64,000 nt of DNA from Erwinia tasmaniensis Et1/99 (GCF_000026185.1 NC_010694.1:434001-498000), one strand, 5' to 3'; shown: positions 37,060 to 46,890, numbered from the stretch's first letter. The notes: generated by a model not told the origin, from the letters alone. Numbers and translations are program-made.

Positions 37060-37788
37060 TTAAAAACTAAATTTAAGAATATCCAGGTATGACTGGCAAA
37101 ATAGTAGGGTTGCGGGTAGATAAATCAGCCCGGCCATATTTGTTTTGCTATTAATTGAAAATACCTCTTTCAATTTTCTGAAACCCATCTTGCATAACGC
37201 ATTTTGTTTATGCTGACTCACGGTTTTCGCACTGCATCCCCGTTCTCTGGCAATGAGTTGAATCGTTTTTTCACCGCTAAGTTCAGCCAGTACCATTCGC
37301 TCCATTTGAGTCAACATAACGCCTTCATGGGTCAGACGATGTTTAGCATCAATGTGCTCATCGTCAACCTGTCCGGCAATAGATGGACTGAGGTAGAGAC
37401 TCGATGAATCGAGGGTTATCGTTTTTTGCAGGCAGCTTAAAATATCTTGTTTGGTGATAATGATATTTACCCCAAAACTCCTCATCAGAATAACGGATGG
37501 AGTATGAGGGGAATCAACCACAACGACTGTCCTGATATCAGGATAAAATCGTTGTAGTTTATCAAGAAGATGCAGTGTTCTTGTCCAGATAGGATTATAA
37601 GAGACAAATACGATGTCAATATCGTCATTCATCGCCAGACGGTAGAAAAAATCATCCGAATGGCTGGTCGCACTAACAACGATGTCATTAATCTCTGCCC
37701 ATTTTTCTACGGCATCAAGAAAATAACTGTTATTATCCAGAACCAGCGCGCGGCGCGTGGTGTGCGTCTGTTTCGATATGGTTGGCAT
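37060..37788 (-). CDS. LuxR-type response-regulator-like fimbrial regulator
   Basis: A 242-residue protein with a receiver-like N-terminal half (RRALVLDNNSYFLDAVEKW ... DIDIVFVSYNPIW) that has unusual residues where a phospho-accepting aspartate is expected. A C-terminal LuxR/GerE helix-turn-helix follows (LTQMERMVLAELSGEKTIQLIARERG, then TVSQHKQNALCKMGF). I took ATG 37788 (AGGGA nine bases upstream). RcsB/FimZ-like proteins of this layout control fimbriae; it sits just upstream of operon 2. The receiver may be phosphorylation-independent. Confidence 0.78.
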   Translation of the reverse strand: MPTISKQTHTTRRALVLDNNSYFLDAVEKWAEINDIVVSATSHSDDFFYRLAMNDDIDIVFVSYNPIWTRTLHLLDKLQRFYPDIRTVVVVDSPHTPSVILMRSFGVNIIITKQDILSCLQKTITLDSSSLYLSPSIAGQVDDEHIDAKHRLTHEGVMLTQMERMVLAELSGEKTIQLIARERGCSAKTVSQHKQNALCKMGFRKLKEVFSINSKTNMAGLIYLPATLLFCQSYLDILKFSF

Positions 37789-38634
37789 CCCGTTCATTCC
37801 CTTTGCATCCCTGGCCATTGCAAAGATCAATGGCTCAAATACGAACCTTCCCGTTTTCACAGTTGGTTACGTTATCTCGCAAATCAACATTTCGTATGGA
37901 TATATCCTACTTCAACTAAAGCATTAAGCAACATAATAGATCGTTAAATCGATAAAAACAGAATATTAATCTACCATCATTTAAGAATATTCCTATCACG
38001 TAATATATTATCTATTCGATAATAATAATTATGGGTTTTATGGTTACATTATAAGGTCAATCTTAAATGTGCTCTTCGTATATGAATTATTTTTTCTTAA
38101 CTCAAATTTAACGCAAATAACCTATTTCTTTATTTTACCAGTATGATGAGTTCTGGTCTTAATGCGCATAAGAAGCATGATGCTGGTATATTAGTTTCAT
38201 CATTAGGCAAATTTTTAGATGAATGATCTGTTTGGCTGTGTTTCTGAAAAATATGAAGTTGGCAAGTAGGCGGCTATCGACAGCGGAGAGTATGAAAGGG
38301 GGATACTCCGAAAAAACTGGATCAATTTCAGGATATACGCGTATATGTCAGCTGGGGATTATTAGCGTGGTCACTATTTTTTCAGCGCAATACGGCTAAA
38401 TTAGCCGGCTCTGTCGCTATTTTCTTTTGCTCCAGAATGATGGACGGCAGGCTGACAATACCGTTACTTTAGTGCCAAAGAATAAGGCACCTGCCGCCCG
38501 GAACGTCAGAATACGATCCGTTAGCCCGGTGAAAGCACATCGATTAAGGTGGATTTTTCCTTTCCTGCCGCCCAGAATACCCCCAGACCGGCAGACGCCG
38601 GATAAAAATCCATATGCGCAGCGAGGGGACAAGT
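37789..38634. other. AT-rich intergenic region, no gene seen
   Basis: The sequence is strongly AT-rich to about 38330 and then reverts to ordinary composition. I find no ORF, tRNA or repeat I can support. The regulator promoter must lie near 37800-37950. The composition shift near 38330 may be the right edge of the transferred region. Confidence 0.4.
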
Positions 38635-39192
38635 ATGCAGCAAGGACCATTAACAGAAGAAGAGCTGGAGTGGCTGGACGATATCCTAACCAAATACGGT
38701 AACGATGAGTCGGTACTCGATGCCTCTGAACTGGACGGATTGTTCACCGCCATTCTCTCCGGCCCTACGCTGGTGGAGCCACAGGTGTGGTTGCCGCTGA
38801 TCTGGGGTGGGGAAGAGCACGATCCTGACTGGGAAACCGAGGAGGAGTTCGAGCGGTTTATGGACCTGATCGCACAGCATATGAATGATATTGCCGACCG
38901 CCTGAATGAATATCCCGATCAGTTCGAACCGCTGTTTGGCACCCGTGAAGTGGAGGGCCAGGAGTTTACCGTGGTGGAAGAGTGGTGTTTCGGCTATATG
39001 AAAGGCGTGGCGCTGGGTGACTGGTCAAGGCTGCACCCGTCTTTGCATCCGGCGCTACAGGTTATTGCGCTGCATGGTAAGGAAGAGCACTTCGCCGAAC
39101 TGGACACGTTTTCACCGGATGAATATGAGCAGAGCATTGCGGCTATACGCCCGGCGGCGTTAAGTCTGCATCAGAAAAGACAGCTGCATTAA
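38635..39192 (+). CDS. YecA-like UPF0149 protein lacking the SEC-C tail
   Basis: A 185-residue protein whose whole length matches the UPF0149 domain of E. coli YecA: GPLTEEELEWLDDILTKYGND, LDASELDGLFTAILS and VVEEWCFGYMKGVALGDW. E. coli YecA (about 220 residues) continues into a zinc-binding SEC-C motif, but this one stops at LSLHQKRQLH. GAGGGGA before ATG 38635 fixes the start. Function is unknown. Flanked by nlpA in convergent orientation. Confidence 0.82.
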   Translation: MQQGPLTEEELEWLDDILTKYGNDESVLDASELDGLFTAILSGPTLVEPQVWLPLIWGGEEHDPDWETEEEFERFMDLIAQHMNDIADRLNEYPDQFEPLFGTREVEGQEFTVVEEWCFGYMKGVALGDWSRLHPSLHPALQVIALHGKEEHFAELDTFSPDEYEQSIAAIRPAALSLHQKRQLH

Positions 39193-39204
39193 CTCACCTT
39201 ATTC

Positions 39205-39230
39205 CCGCCACGCGTGCCGTTGCGTGGCGG
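39205..39230. terminator. Hairpin between convergent yecA-like gene and nlpA
   Basis: The perfect stem CCGCCACGC / GCGTGGCGG (9 pairs) lies between the two converging stop codons. It lacks a long T-run, so it is probably a weak bidirectional terminator. Confidence 0.5.
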
Positions 39231-39244
39231 TTGCATATCGCGGT

Positions 39245-40060
39245 TTACCACCCCACCACGGCACCGCCGTTAAAGATTTTTTCCGCCGCCGCTGCCACTT
39301 CTGGCGACTGATAAGCACGGATGAAGTCGTGCACGTTTGCCGCATCTTTGTTGTCGGCGCGCGTCACGATGATATTGACGTAGGGTGACTGCTTATCCTC
39401 AATAAACACGCTGTCGCGCACCGGATTCAGGCCGGTCTGCTGGATATAGGTGGTATTGATAATCGCGACCGTCACCTGGGCATCGTCAAGCGCACGCGGC
39501 AGCTGTGCCGCCTCTATTTCTATGATCTTCAGACGCCGTGGGTTAGCGGTGATGTCCAGTGCCGTTGGCAGTAGCCCGGTGTTGGGCTTCAGGGCGATCA
39601 GCTTTTCTTTGTTCAGCAGCAATAGCGCGCGCCCAAGGTTGGTCGGATCGTTAGGAATGGCGAGGGTATCACCGTCTTTCAGTTCGGAGATCCGTTTAAT
39701 CTTTTTCGAGTAACCGGCTATCGGGAAGACAAAGGTATTGCCGACGGCAACCAGCGACGTGCCTTTCGCTTTATTATCCTGTTCGAGAAACGGGCGGTGC
39801 TGGAAGACGTTGGCATCAAGATCGCCGTGGGCGGTCGGCTCATTCGGCAGCAGCGACCCGCTGAAACCCACCAGTTCAACGTCCAGCCCGTATTTTTCTT
39901 TCGCCACTTTTTTTGCCACTTCCGCCACATCCTGCTCGGCACCGTTAATGACACCCACCTTAATCGCGTAGGCGTTCGCGTTTTTATTATCGCAGCCAGC
40001 CAGCAGGGAGCCCAGCATCAACAGCGCGGCGGTTACAGTATGATTCAGGGCAGGCTTCAC
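39245..40060 (-). CDS. nlpA: NlpA family lipoprotein (methionine-binding type)
   Basis: A 271-residue periplasmic lipoprotein of the MetQ/NlpA family. The lipobox LLAGC lies near residue 23, followed by IKVGVINGAEQDVAEVAKKVAKE. ANVFQHRPFLEQDN and AIPNDPTNLGRALLLL follow, ending in FNGGAVVGW. The wording matches E. coli NlpA more closely than MetQ, and no metN/metI permease genes accompany it, as for nlpA. GTG start with AAGGAT upstream. It probably binds methionine and supplements MetNI uptake. Confidence 0.9.
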   Translation of the reverse strand: MKPALNHTVTAALLMLGSLLAGCDNKNANAYAIKVGVINGAEQDVAEVAKKVAKEKYGLDVELVGFSGSLLPNEPTAHGDLDANVFQHRPFLEQDNKAKGTSLVAVGNTFVFPIAGYSKKIKRISELKDGDTLAIPNDPTNLGRALLLLNKEKLIALKPNTGLLPTALDITANPRRLKIIEIEAAQLPRALDDAQVTVAIINTTYIQQTGLNPVRDSVFIEDKQSPYVNIIVTRADNKDAANVHDFIRAYQSPEVAAAAEKIFNGGAVVGW

Positions 40061-40183
40061 GTTATTTATCCTTATATTCAGTCTGATAGCAGAATAATAA
40101 ATAACCGTAACCAGCCCGCTGAGTCAATGACGCGGCTTATGCTAAAAAAGCGTGATTTATAAGCAGAAAAAGAAGAGGCGGGG

Positions 40184-40447
40184 TTAAGATTGGCTTTTAT
40201 TGCGTTGCTCATGCCATTGCAGGATCTGCCCGGCAAGGTCATCTTCAAGCGTGTAAAGGTAGCAGGCAGGCACATCCAGCACCGCCGCAAGCCGGCATAC
40301 CAGTTCAAAATCAGGAACGTGTATACCGCGCTCGTATTGATTCATTCGTGCGCTGGCGGTGGCTTCGTCAATTCCCGCTAAAACCCCAAGTTTCTGTTGG
40401 GAAAAGCCTTTTTTCAGGCGAGCTTCTTTCAAACGATGTGGCAGCAT
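40184..40447 (-). CDS. XRE-family helix-turn-helix regulator
   Basis: An 87-residue protein that is mostly a Cro/CI helix-turn-helix (LKEARLKKGFSQQKLGVLAGID ... NQYERGIHVPDFELVCRLAAVLDVP). It lies 123 bases upstream of nlpA in the same direction. No target is known. The upstream region (40448-40578) contains the repeated ACTAAGTAATACTTAGT palindrome near 40505, a likely operator shared with the divergent sfsB-like gene. Confidence 0.82.
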   Translation of the reverse strand: MLPHRLKEARLKKGFSQQKLGVLAGIDEATASARMNQYERGIHVPDFELVCRLAAVLDVPACYLYTLEDDLAGQILQWHEQRNKSQS

Positions 40448-40578
40448 GTCAATCCTGACTTCTGAATAACTAACAGGATTCTCTTAGCTGCTCATGCAAA
40501 TTGTACTAAGTAATACTTAGTGTTAACTTTTAAGGGTAGCAGGAGTTAAACGGACATAAATCTTAAGCAGAGGAAGGC

Positions 40579-40890
40579 ATGAAAAAAAGAAGAGATATGC
40601 ATCCGGCCGATATTCTGGCCGCGTTCAAAAAACGCAAGACGTCACTGGCGGCCCTGTCGCGTCAGGCAGGTCTGAATTCCGGTACGCTGGCGAATGCACT
40701 GAAAAGGCCGTGGCCAAAAGGGGAGTTTATTATTGCCGCCGCGCTGGGGGTTCATCCGGCAGCAATCTGGCCCAGCCGTTATTACGACAGCCGGGGACGG
40801 CTGCTGGCCCGTGAACAGCGCTTGCGCCGGTCACGGGTCACGGGCGATAAAGAGGAGAGCATGATCATACCGCCAGAAAGTAACGCTTAA
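40579..40890 (+). CDS. sfsB: SfsB/Ner-like DNA-binding regulator
   Basis: A 103-residue protein with the Ner/SfsB helix-turn-helix (MHPADILAAFKKRKTSLAALSRQAG, then TLANALKRPWPKGEFIIAAALG) and IWPSRYYD. In E. coli SfsB (Nlp) can stimulate maltose-gene expression. GAGGAAGG precedes the ATG. The C-terminal tail differs from E. coli and its last codons form one arm of a terminator hairpin. Confidence 0.85.
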   Translation: MKKRRDMHPADILAAFKKRKTSLAALSRQAGLNSGTLANALKRPWPKGEFIIAAALGVHPAAIWPSRYYDSRGRLLAREQRLRRSRVTGDKEESMIIPPESNA

Positions 40891-40906
40891 CGTCGCTTTC
40901 TGGCGG
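40870..40906. terminator. Terminator hairpin across the sfsB stop codon
   Basis: CCGCCAGAAAG (40870-40880) pairs over 11 bases with CTTTCTGGCGG (40896-40906). The 5' arm encodes the end of SfsB; the 3' arm lies seven bases from the ampH stop. It separates the convergent sfsB and ampH. Confidence 0.6.
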
Positions 40907-40912
40907 TGTTGT

Positions 40913-42088
40913 TCAGTTAGCCATAATGCTGGCGGCTAGCCGGGCGCTTCCGGAGGTATTGCCGATAAGCTCGGTTAACAGATTATTTGCCCCGTCGCTC
41001 ATCGGCGTAAAGCGGGTTTCTGCCGACCGAGCGACAACAATAAACACCCCTACGCTGTACTGCGGCACCATTGCCATATAGGTGATAAAGCCGCCGCCGC
41101 CGCCGGTTTTCTCAATGATGCCAGGGCGGCCATCGTGCGGTCCCATATAGACCCAGCCCATCCCCAGCGCATCGGCCCGACCCGGCACATCCATACCGTC
41201 TACTTTGTTCAGCTGGTCACGCTGATAAATCATCGTTTGCAGGCGATCGGCCTGCGGGCTGCGGGTATGAACATCAGATGAGAGGAATTGCTGCATCCAG
41301 CGCCCCATATCATCCGGGGTGGAATAAACGCCGCCGCTGCCGATGGCCGCCAGGGCGTTATCGCAGGGGCTGGGGTTTTTGGCCGGGATGATCAGGCGGC
41401 CACACTGATCCGGTGAAGGGGTAAACGTGGTGTCTTTCATACCCAGCGGGCGCGTGATCTTCTCACGAAACAGGACGGGGTAGGGCTTACCGCCAGCTCT
41501 TGCCAGCGCATCCCCCAGCAGATCGAAAGCGAGATTAGAGTAACCGGCACGTTCACCGGGCGCCCATTTTAGCTGCGCGCTGTGCAGCCAGTTCCAGCGT
41601 TGGCTGTAGGTCGGCCAGGTAAATACCGCCCGGACGGCTTTCCCGCCGGGCTGTTCTCTTGGCAGGGCGCTGGTATGCGTAGCCAGATTAATCAGGCGGA
41701 TAGGCTGCCCGTCATAGCTCGGCACCCGGCTGCCGGGAGGAGCATATTTGCTGAGCGGGTCGTCCAGCTGCAGACGCCCCTCTTCGGCCAGCTTCACCAT
41801 CAGTTGGCTGGTCATCAGCTTGGTGAGTGACGCCACGCGGATAAGAGAATCTTTCTGTGGCGGCTGCTGGCTGCCGGGACGCATCGAACCGCGGCTGACG
41901 AACATCCGCTGATTGGCATCAATCGCGACTATCGCCATTGCGCTGGCTTTAGTGTTGTAAAAAATATTATCGGCGTAGCGCTCTACCGTCTTAGCTGCCA
42001 GCAGCGGGTCGGGAGCGGTTCGCGCATGCCCTGCCAGCGGCAGTGCCAGTACGGGAAGCAGCAAAAAAGCACAAAGCAAGGGTTTCAA
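40913..42088 (-). CDS. ampH: D-alanyl-D-alanine carboxypeptidase/endopeptidase AmpH
   Basis: A 391-residue class C penicillin-binding protein. It has a signal peptide (LLCAFLLLPVLALPLAGHA), the catalytic S-x-x-K in ASLTKLMTS, YSN in AGYSNLAFDLL and the KTGGGGGF triad motif. It trims peptidoglycan peptides and contributes to recycling. The start is TTG 42088 with AGGAG nine bases upstream. The gene is convergent with sfsB; opgB reads into it from upstream. Confidence 0.93.
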   Translation of the reverse strand: MKPLLCAFLLLPVLALPLAGHARTAPDPLLAAKTVERYADNIFYNTKASAMAIVAIDANQRMFVSRGSMRPGSQQPPQKDSLIRVASLTKLMTSQLMVKLAEEGRLQLDDPLSKYAPPGSRVPSYDGQPIRLINLATHTSALPREQPGGKAVRAVFTWPTYSQRWNWLHSAQLKWAPGERAGYSNLAFDLLGDALARAGGKPYPVLFREKITRPLGMKDTTFTPSPDQCGRLIIPAKNPSPCDNALAAIGSGGVYSTPDDMGRWMQQFLSSDVHTRSPQADRLQTMIYQRDQLNKVDGMDVPGRADALGMGWVYMGPHDGRPGIIEKTGGGGGFITYMAMVPQYSVGVFIVVARSAETRFTPMSDGANNLLTELIGNTSGSARLAASIMAN

Positions 42089-42180
42089 CGGGGGCCGCTC
42101 CTGTCAGTGAATCAATGGGCGATTCATAGTAGTTTTTTTGGCTTTAACTGCAAGTCTTTCCTGTGCATCCATCGAGCCGA

Positions 42181-44478
42181 TCATGGCTGCGCGGTGACAC
42201 GCAGGCTGACCAGACCAATGCCGAGTTTACGGGCGGCAAAGCCGTCCATTGTTCCCTCACTGGATCCGGTCGGCTGCGAAGGCGTGATGATAATACTGCG
42301 CGCCCGCGTTGGGTTATTAACCCGTAGCGTCAGGGTGGTGTCCTGCCCGGTAAAAGCCACCTGCTGTTGCCAGTTGCCAACGTTTATCGTTACCGGATGT
42401 TGGCTGTTATTACCCCAGGCGCGTGCGGTCATCGTTAGCGTGAAGGCCGCGGGCAGCGGCTCCGAGTACTGTATGTTGACATCCGGCTGCAGGTTAGCAT
42501 CCGACCAGCGGCCCCAGGCTTCAGGGTGCGACAGGCCGGAGATTTTTTGCACCTGCTGCGGCATGCCGGGCAGATTAAATAAAATGGTGTCGGAGGAGTA
42601 TTTCAGGTCGATATCGGCAATCCGCAGACGTGCCAGGCTGTGCTGGTAGCGATCGTCGCTCTGTTCGCCGCCCGTCGGGAAAGCGATCTTGCCCAGTGAG
42701 ATGCCCGGCCGCACTGGCAAAATGGTCGGCTGCGCGTTGAGCGTGCCGTTAGCCACGCACAGACCGCTATTCAGCGCCAGCGCATCATCCCAGACACTGC
42801 CGATCTTAAAGCAACGGTCAATCCAGACGAACTTTTCGTTGGCGGAAAATCCCGCCAGCTGCTGCTTTAGCGGCGTTGCCAGCCAGGCATCCAGCTTGGG
42901 TTCGATCCTGTTCGGCATGACCGAAAGCAACAGCGGCAGTTTGAAATGCGCACCCGAGAAGCTGAAGGTATTTTTTGCCGTATCGACTGTGTAGTCTGAA
43001 ATATTTTTTGGGAAGTTCCACAGTTTTATCACGTCCGGCTTCCACTCATTGATCTTCTCTTTGATATTGAGGTAGCTGGTGGAAAGCGAAGTGGATGACA
43101 GGCTGCTGCGTCCCAGGCCAATAAAGTTATCTCCGCCCAGCGCATCTAATACGGTTGCGCCGTTGTCCATGGTGTTACGTTTCACGTTGAGCACCCGGCC
43201 GTTGCCGTCATTATCCCCTCGCAGCATAAAAAACAGGTCGTGGCGGTCGTGTTGGTTAAGGGATTTCCATGCGGTGTTATTCATCGCAAGGTGGTCAGAA
43301 CTGACCACGATCAGGGTATTTTTGAACCAGGGCGTGGCGCGGATCTTCTCAATAAGTCTGGCGATATGCTCCTGGCTACAGGCCACCGCGGCAAAGGATT
43401 TATTCTCTTTCCCCTCGAATGCGTATGAGTTGCGCTGACATCCGCGTGAGATAAATCCGTCCGGATGATGGGTATCCACCGTCAGAGCGAACAGTGAAAA
43501 GGGTTGCTCTTTTTGCGCCAGCTCGACGTATTTATCGAACACCTGTTCGAGCACCGTATCGTCATACCAGCCCCAGTCGTTACGATATTTTTCGTCCTTC
43601 ACCGCATTTTTCAGCTCGCTGAAGCCATAAAGATGATCAAAGCCGTGAGAGGAGAGAAACAGATCCTTACCGGCAAAGCTCAGGCTGGAACCCTGATAGA
43701 AATAGTTCTGATAGCCTGAGGATTTGAGAATATCGCCCAGACAGATATTCTGCGGATAGAAGCTGGAAAGCGAGCTGGACGCGTTGCCATCAAACGGAGC
43801 GAACAGGGGAATGCCGCACTGTGAGGCGACCATGCCGGCAATGGTGTATTCGGTGCCGGGTAGTTGTTCGGTGTGACTGAAATCAAGCGCCTGGTCTTTT
43901 ATTTTATTCAGTTCTGGGGCCAGATCGGGGAAAGCGTCTTGGTCAAAATACGTGCGTTCCAGGCTTTCCGCATAGATATACACCAGGTTAAGCCGCTCAC
44001 CGCGCAGGGTTTTAGCGGGCACCCGGTAATGGCTGTAAAAATCAGAGTCGCCGTTATTCGTCTGCGACTTGATAAGTGCCGTCACCTGCTGGTAAGCCGG
44101 CGTGGTTTTAATTGAGGCCAGCGCCAGTATTAACGCCAGCATGCTGTAAAGAGGACTGTAATCGTGGCGTTTGCGCAGGCGCAAAACCCACGCCAGAAAG
44201 GCAAACAGCAGCGATAAAATCAGTATTAGCCCTGCGGCGGGCAGCACATACTTTTGCAGTCCGGCACCGCTCAAGCTGCTGGTGATGGTATAGATGACCG
44301 CGTCATTGATCCCCTCGCCGGTAAAATAGTTACTGGCCAACAAAGAAGCATTAAGCACAATATAGATGCCCAGCAATGACAACACCGCAATAAACCACAG
44401 CTTATGGCGTCCTGCCTTCCAGGCGTAAAGGAGGGCCGAAGTGAGAAACAACAGCAACGATAACCATTCTGAAACCAT
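42181..44478 (-). CDS. opgB: Phosphoglycerol transferase OpgB (MdoB)
   Basis: A 765-residue inner-membrane protein of the alkaline phosphatase/sulfatase superfamily. It transfers phosphoglycerol from phosphatidylglycerol to osmoregulated periplasmic glucans. Four N-terminal membrane helices are followed by the periplasmic catalytic domain (LNLVYIYAESLERTYFDQ, LPGTEYTIAGMVASQCG, TVDTHHPDGF and VVSSDHLAMNN). ATG 44478 starts MVSEWLSLLLF as in the E. coli protein; a longer frame exists but does not match. The ribosome-binding site is weak. Confidence 0.94.
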   Translation of the reverse strand: MVSEWLSLLLFLTSALLYAWKAGRHKLWFIAVLSLLGIYIVLNASLLASNYFTGEGINDAVIYTITSSLSGAGLQKYVLPAAGLILILSLLFAFLAWVLRLRKRHDYSPLYSMLALILALASIKTTPAYQQVTALIKSQTNNGDSDFYSHYRVPAKTLRGERLNLVYIYAESLERTYFDQDAFPDLAPELNKIKDQALDFSHTEQLPGTEYTIAGMVASQCGIPLFAPFDGNASSSLSSFYPQNICLGDILKSSGYQNYFYQGSSLSFAGKDLFLSSHGFDHLYGFSELKNAVKDEKYRNDWGWYDDTVLEQVFDKYVELAQKEQPFSLFALTVDTHHPDGFISRGCQRNSYAFEGKENKSFAAVACSQEHIARLIEKIRATPWFKNTLIVVSSDHLAMNNTAWKSLNQHDRHDLFFMLRGDNDGNGRVLNVKRNTMDNGATVLDALGGDNFIGLGRSSLSSTSLSTSYLNIKEKINEWKPDVIKLWNFPKNISDYTVDTAKNTFSFSGAHFKLPLLLSVMPNRIEPKLDAWLATPLKQQLAGFSANEKFVWIDRCFKIGSVWDDALALNSGLCVANGTLNAQPTILPVRPGISLGKIAFPTGGEQSDDRYQHSLARLRIADIDLKYSSDTILFNLPGMPQQVQKISGLSHPEAWGRWSDANLQPDVNIQYSEPLPAAFTLTMTARAWGNNSQHPVTINVGNWQQQVAFTGQDTTLTLRVNNPTRARSIIITPSQPTGSSEGTMDGFAARKLGIGLVSLRVTAQP

Positions 44479-45027
44479 TAGGTTGAGTTTATCCTTTTTT
44501 GACGCAATCCCTGTCAGGTAGCTGCGAGGTAAGAAATGATGAGGAAATTTAACGCAGTAAATTATCCCAGACAACCCTACGTAGAAACAGGGAGTTAGAT
44601 GGTTTTCACTGTAGAGTGGGTTTTGTTTATATTTGGTTTAACAAGCAATCGATCGGGGATGGACCCGCTACGGATAACCGCTTTGCCCCTGTGACGTGAC
44701 AGTATCGTGCAGCCATCTGTACAGGCCAGGCAGACTGATGCCAGTCTCTTATAAACAGGATGACTCGAGCTGATGATGCAGTGAGACGTTTTCTTGGCAC
44801 ATGAGGTAGGCAGATGTCGTGTAGGCAGTTCCTTGTGCGAACCTTTTACCGAATAAAGTTCGGCTCACGTTGGTTTGGTTGTGTTAACAGGTTCATTATT
44901 TGACACACTTGCTTAATCTATTTTGACATAAATACAGATAAATTAGCTCTGTTACCGCTATTAAAGGGCAGCCAGCAGGATAGTATGCGTTGGCAATTCC
45001 TTTTTTGCTATTACACAGGGCTACGAA
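44479..45027. other. Intergenic region between opgB and the porin gene
   Basis: About 550 bases with no gene I can support. Two TTGACA boxes (44900 and 44923) lie about 100 bases before the porin start and may be part of its promoter, but no clear -10 box pairs with either. The join between genes that are far apart in E. coli (opgB and mug) falls between here and 46.3 kb. Confidence 0.4.
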
Positions 45028-46179
45028 ATGTTAACAAAAAAACATATTTTAACTCAGGCCATTGGTCTGGGGCTGGCTATTGGCAGTGCCTCCTTTGCGG
45101 CAAATGCAGAGATTACCGTTTTGAAACAGGATCCGCAGGCGGGCGATCCCTTAAGCCGCCTTAATTTTACCGTGGGTGGCAGTATCCGTCCGCAGTTTAA
45201 TAATTTAACCGGCGATGGTGACAAGGGCTCCTACAAACGTAACGGTTTTGATGGCGGCAGCCGTCTGCGCTTTGCCGCTGATTACTATCTTTTTGATGAT
45301 ATCAGCTGGGTAAGCTACTACGAGTTGGGGATAGATCTTCCAACGCTGTTCGACTGGGATCACCATCATGCTGACGGGGCGAATAACACCACGCGCCGTA
45401 TGCTGTATACCGGCCTGAAGAGCAAAACCTGGGGGCAGCTCACCTTCGGCCAGCAAAACAGCGTGTACTACGATGTGGTCGGGGCGAAAACCGATATCTG
45501 GGACTACGACATGCTGGGCCAGGCGCCGGGTAATGGCATTAAAGGCGACTACGATGGTTCATATCGTTCGCGCAAGATGCTGAAATATAAAAATACCTTC
45601 GGCGATGCTGATATTTACGCCTCGTACCTGTTTGCTGATAATGAATACCTGCCGGGCAATGGCCTGCGCTACAAGCGCCAGGGCGGCGGATCGCTGGGCG
45701 TGGATTATCATCTCTCCAAAGACCTGACCTGGGGCACCGCATGGAACTACACCAGGGCGGAAATGCGTAACCCCGGTAACGGGAATGAAAAATCATACGA
45801 TCAGAACATTTTTGGTACGGCTCTGAGCTGGACCCCGGACAACTGGACCTTTACCTTCGGCGGCGGCTGGTACGATAACTTCCTTCCGAGCAAAAAAGTC
45901 GATGTTAATCACTACTTCTCTGGTGATGCCTGGGGGATTGAATACCTCGCCGGATATACCGTTGCGGTCAATCAATATGGCCTGAAGTCTGTGATGCCGT
46001 ACGTGATGGGTGACCGTATGCAGTATGTCACCGGGCGTGACTACCAGCGTATTGATAACGGTGTGGGCGTCACCTTCAAGCTGGATTACGGCTTCCGTGT
46101 TGACTATGAACACGTCTTTACTTCCAGTACCGACAACTTGGGTGATATGAACCTGGTACGTCTGCGTTACGACTTCTAA
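45028..46179 (+). CDS. Outer-membrane porin
   Basis: A 383-residue outer-membrane beta-barrel with signal peptide [14 protein letters not shown]. It has alternating aromatic strands typical of general porins ([43 protein letters not shown]) and ends in [13 protein letters not shown] ... LRYDF with C-terminal phenylalanine, the BAM recognition signal. It is not OmpC/OmpF itself and I cannot assign a substrate; a sugar- or plant-material-related role is possible but unproven. Confidence 0.85.
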   Translation: MLTKKHILTQAIGLGLAIGSASFAANAEITVLKQDPQAGDPLSRLNFTVGGSIRPQFNNLTGDGDKGSYKRNGFDGGSRLRFAADYYLFDDISWVSYYELGIDLPTLFDWDHHHADGANNTTRRMLYTGLKSKTWGQLTFGQQNSVYYDVVGAKTDIWDYDMLGQAPGNGIKGDYDGSYRSRKMLKYKNTFGDADIYASYLFADNEYLPGNGLRYKRQGGGSLGVDYHLSKDLTWGTAWNYTRAEMRNPGNGNEKSYDQNIFGTALSWTPDNWTFTFGGGWYDNFLPSKKVDVNHYFSGDAWGIEYLAGYTVAVNQYGLKSVMPYVMGDRMQYVTGRDYQRIDNGVGVTFKLDYGFRVDYEHVFTSSTDNLGDMNLVRLRYDF

Positions 46180-46188
46180 GTTCGTCCC

Positions 46189-46213
46189 GTTCCCCGGCAC
46201 CCGTCCGGGGAAC
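46189..46213 (+). terminator. Terminator-like hairpin after the porin
   Basis: GTTCCCCGG pairs with CCGGGGAAC (9 pairs), ten bases after the stop codon. The T-rich tract that follows is poor. Confidence 0.55.
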
Positions 46214-46336
46214 GCCTGTCTTTGTCCGCTGGCCTTTTTCAGCCTGATTTCATACATTGTTACCGCAGGCGCTCGACGCCATCTGAATATGCAGGTTTGG
46301 GGCTCCCAGTGCCTGCTGTCTAAGAGAGACGGATAC

Positions 46337-46855
46337 ATGGAAGCACACGGCATCACCGATATTATTCAGCCGGGTCTGCGGGTGTTGTTCTGCGGCATCA
46401 ATCCCGGAAAGTCCTCCGCTCATACCGGCTTCCATTTTGCTCATCCCGGCAACCGCTTCTGGAAAACCATTTTCCAGGCGGGATTCACCCAAACCCAGTT
46501 AAAGCCCGAACAGGAGCAGCAGCTGCTGGAAACCGGTTGCGGTATCACCATGCTGGTGGAACGGCCAACGGTGCTGGCCAGTGAACTGGGTGGCAGCGAA
46601 CTGCGTAGCGGGGGTCAGGTGCTGATGGATAAGATAGAACGCTTCCAGCCTTTGGCACTGGCCGTGCTGGGCAAGCAGGCTTATCAACAGGCCTTTCGCC
46701 GCACTAAGGTGGAGTGGGGCAGGCAGCCGGTGACCATTGGCGGAACGCAAATCTGGGTGCTGCCGAACCCCAGTGGGTTGAACCGTGCCTCCCAACAGGA
46801 AATGACCGAAGCCTACTCGCAGCTGTATCGGTCGCTGGGTGGGCTGGTGGATTAA
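46337..46855 (+). CDS. mug: G/U mismatch-specific DNA glycosylase Mug
   Basis: A 172-residue uracil-DNA glycosylase-superfamily enzyme that removes uracil and ethenocytosine opposite guanine. It has the [23 protein letters not shown] active-site region and the NPSGLNR motif near the C-terminus. ATG 46337 gives the usual N-terminus; GAGAGACGGA lies upstream. It is convergent with rpoD, as in E. coli. Confidence 0.94.
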   Translation: MEAHGITDIIQPGLRVLFCGINPGKSSAHTGFHFAHPGNRFWKTIFQAGFTQTQLKPEQEQQLLETGCGITMLVERPTVLASELGGSELRSGGQVLMDKIERFQPLALAVLGKQAYQQAFRRTKVEWGRQPVTIGGTQIWVLPNPSGLNRASQQEMTEAYSQLYRSLGGLVD

Positions 46856-46890
46856 TCAAAGCGGCGTGGCCGTGATAAAATCTCAGCAAA

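Noticed and set aside
36300..38000. Phase-variable invertible promoter switch for operon 2
   Set aside because: I looked for matching inverted repeats flanking the promoter and a fim-type recombinase and saw neither.
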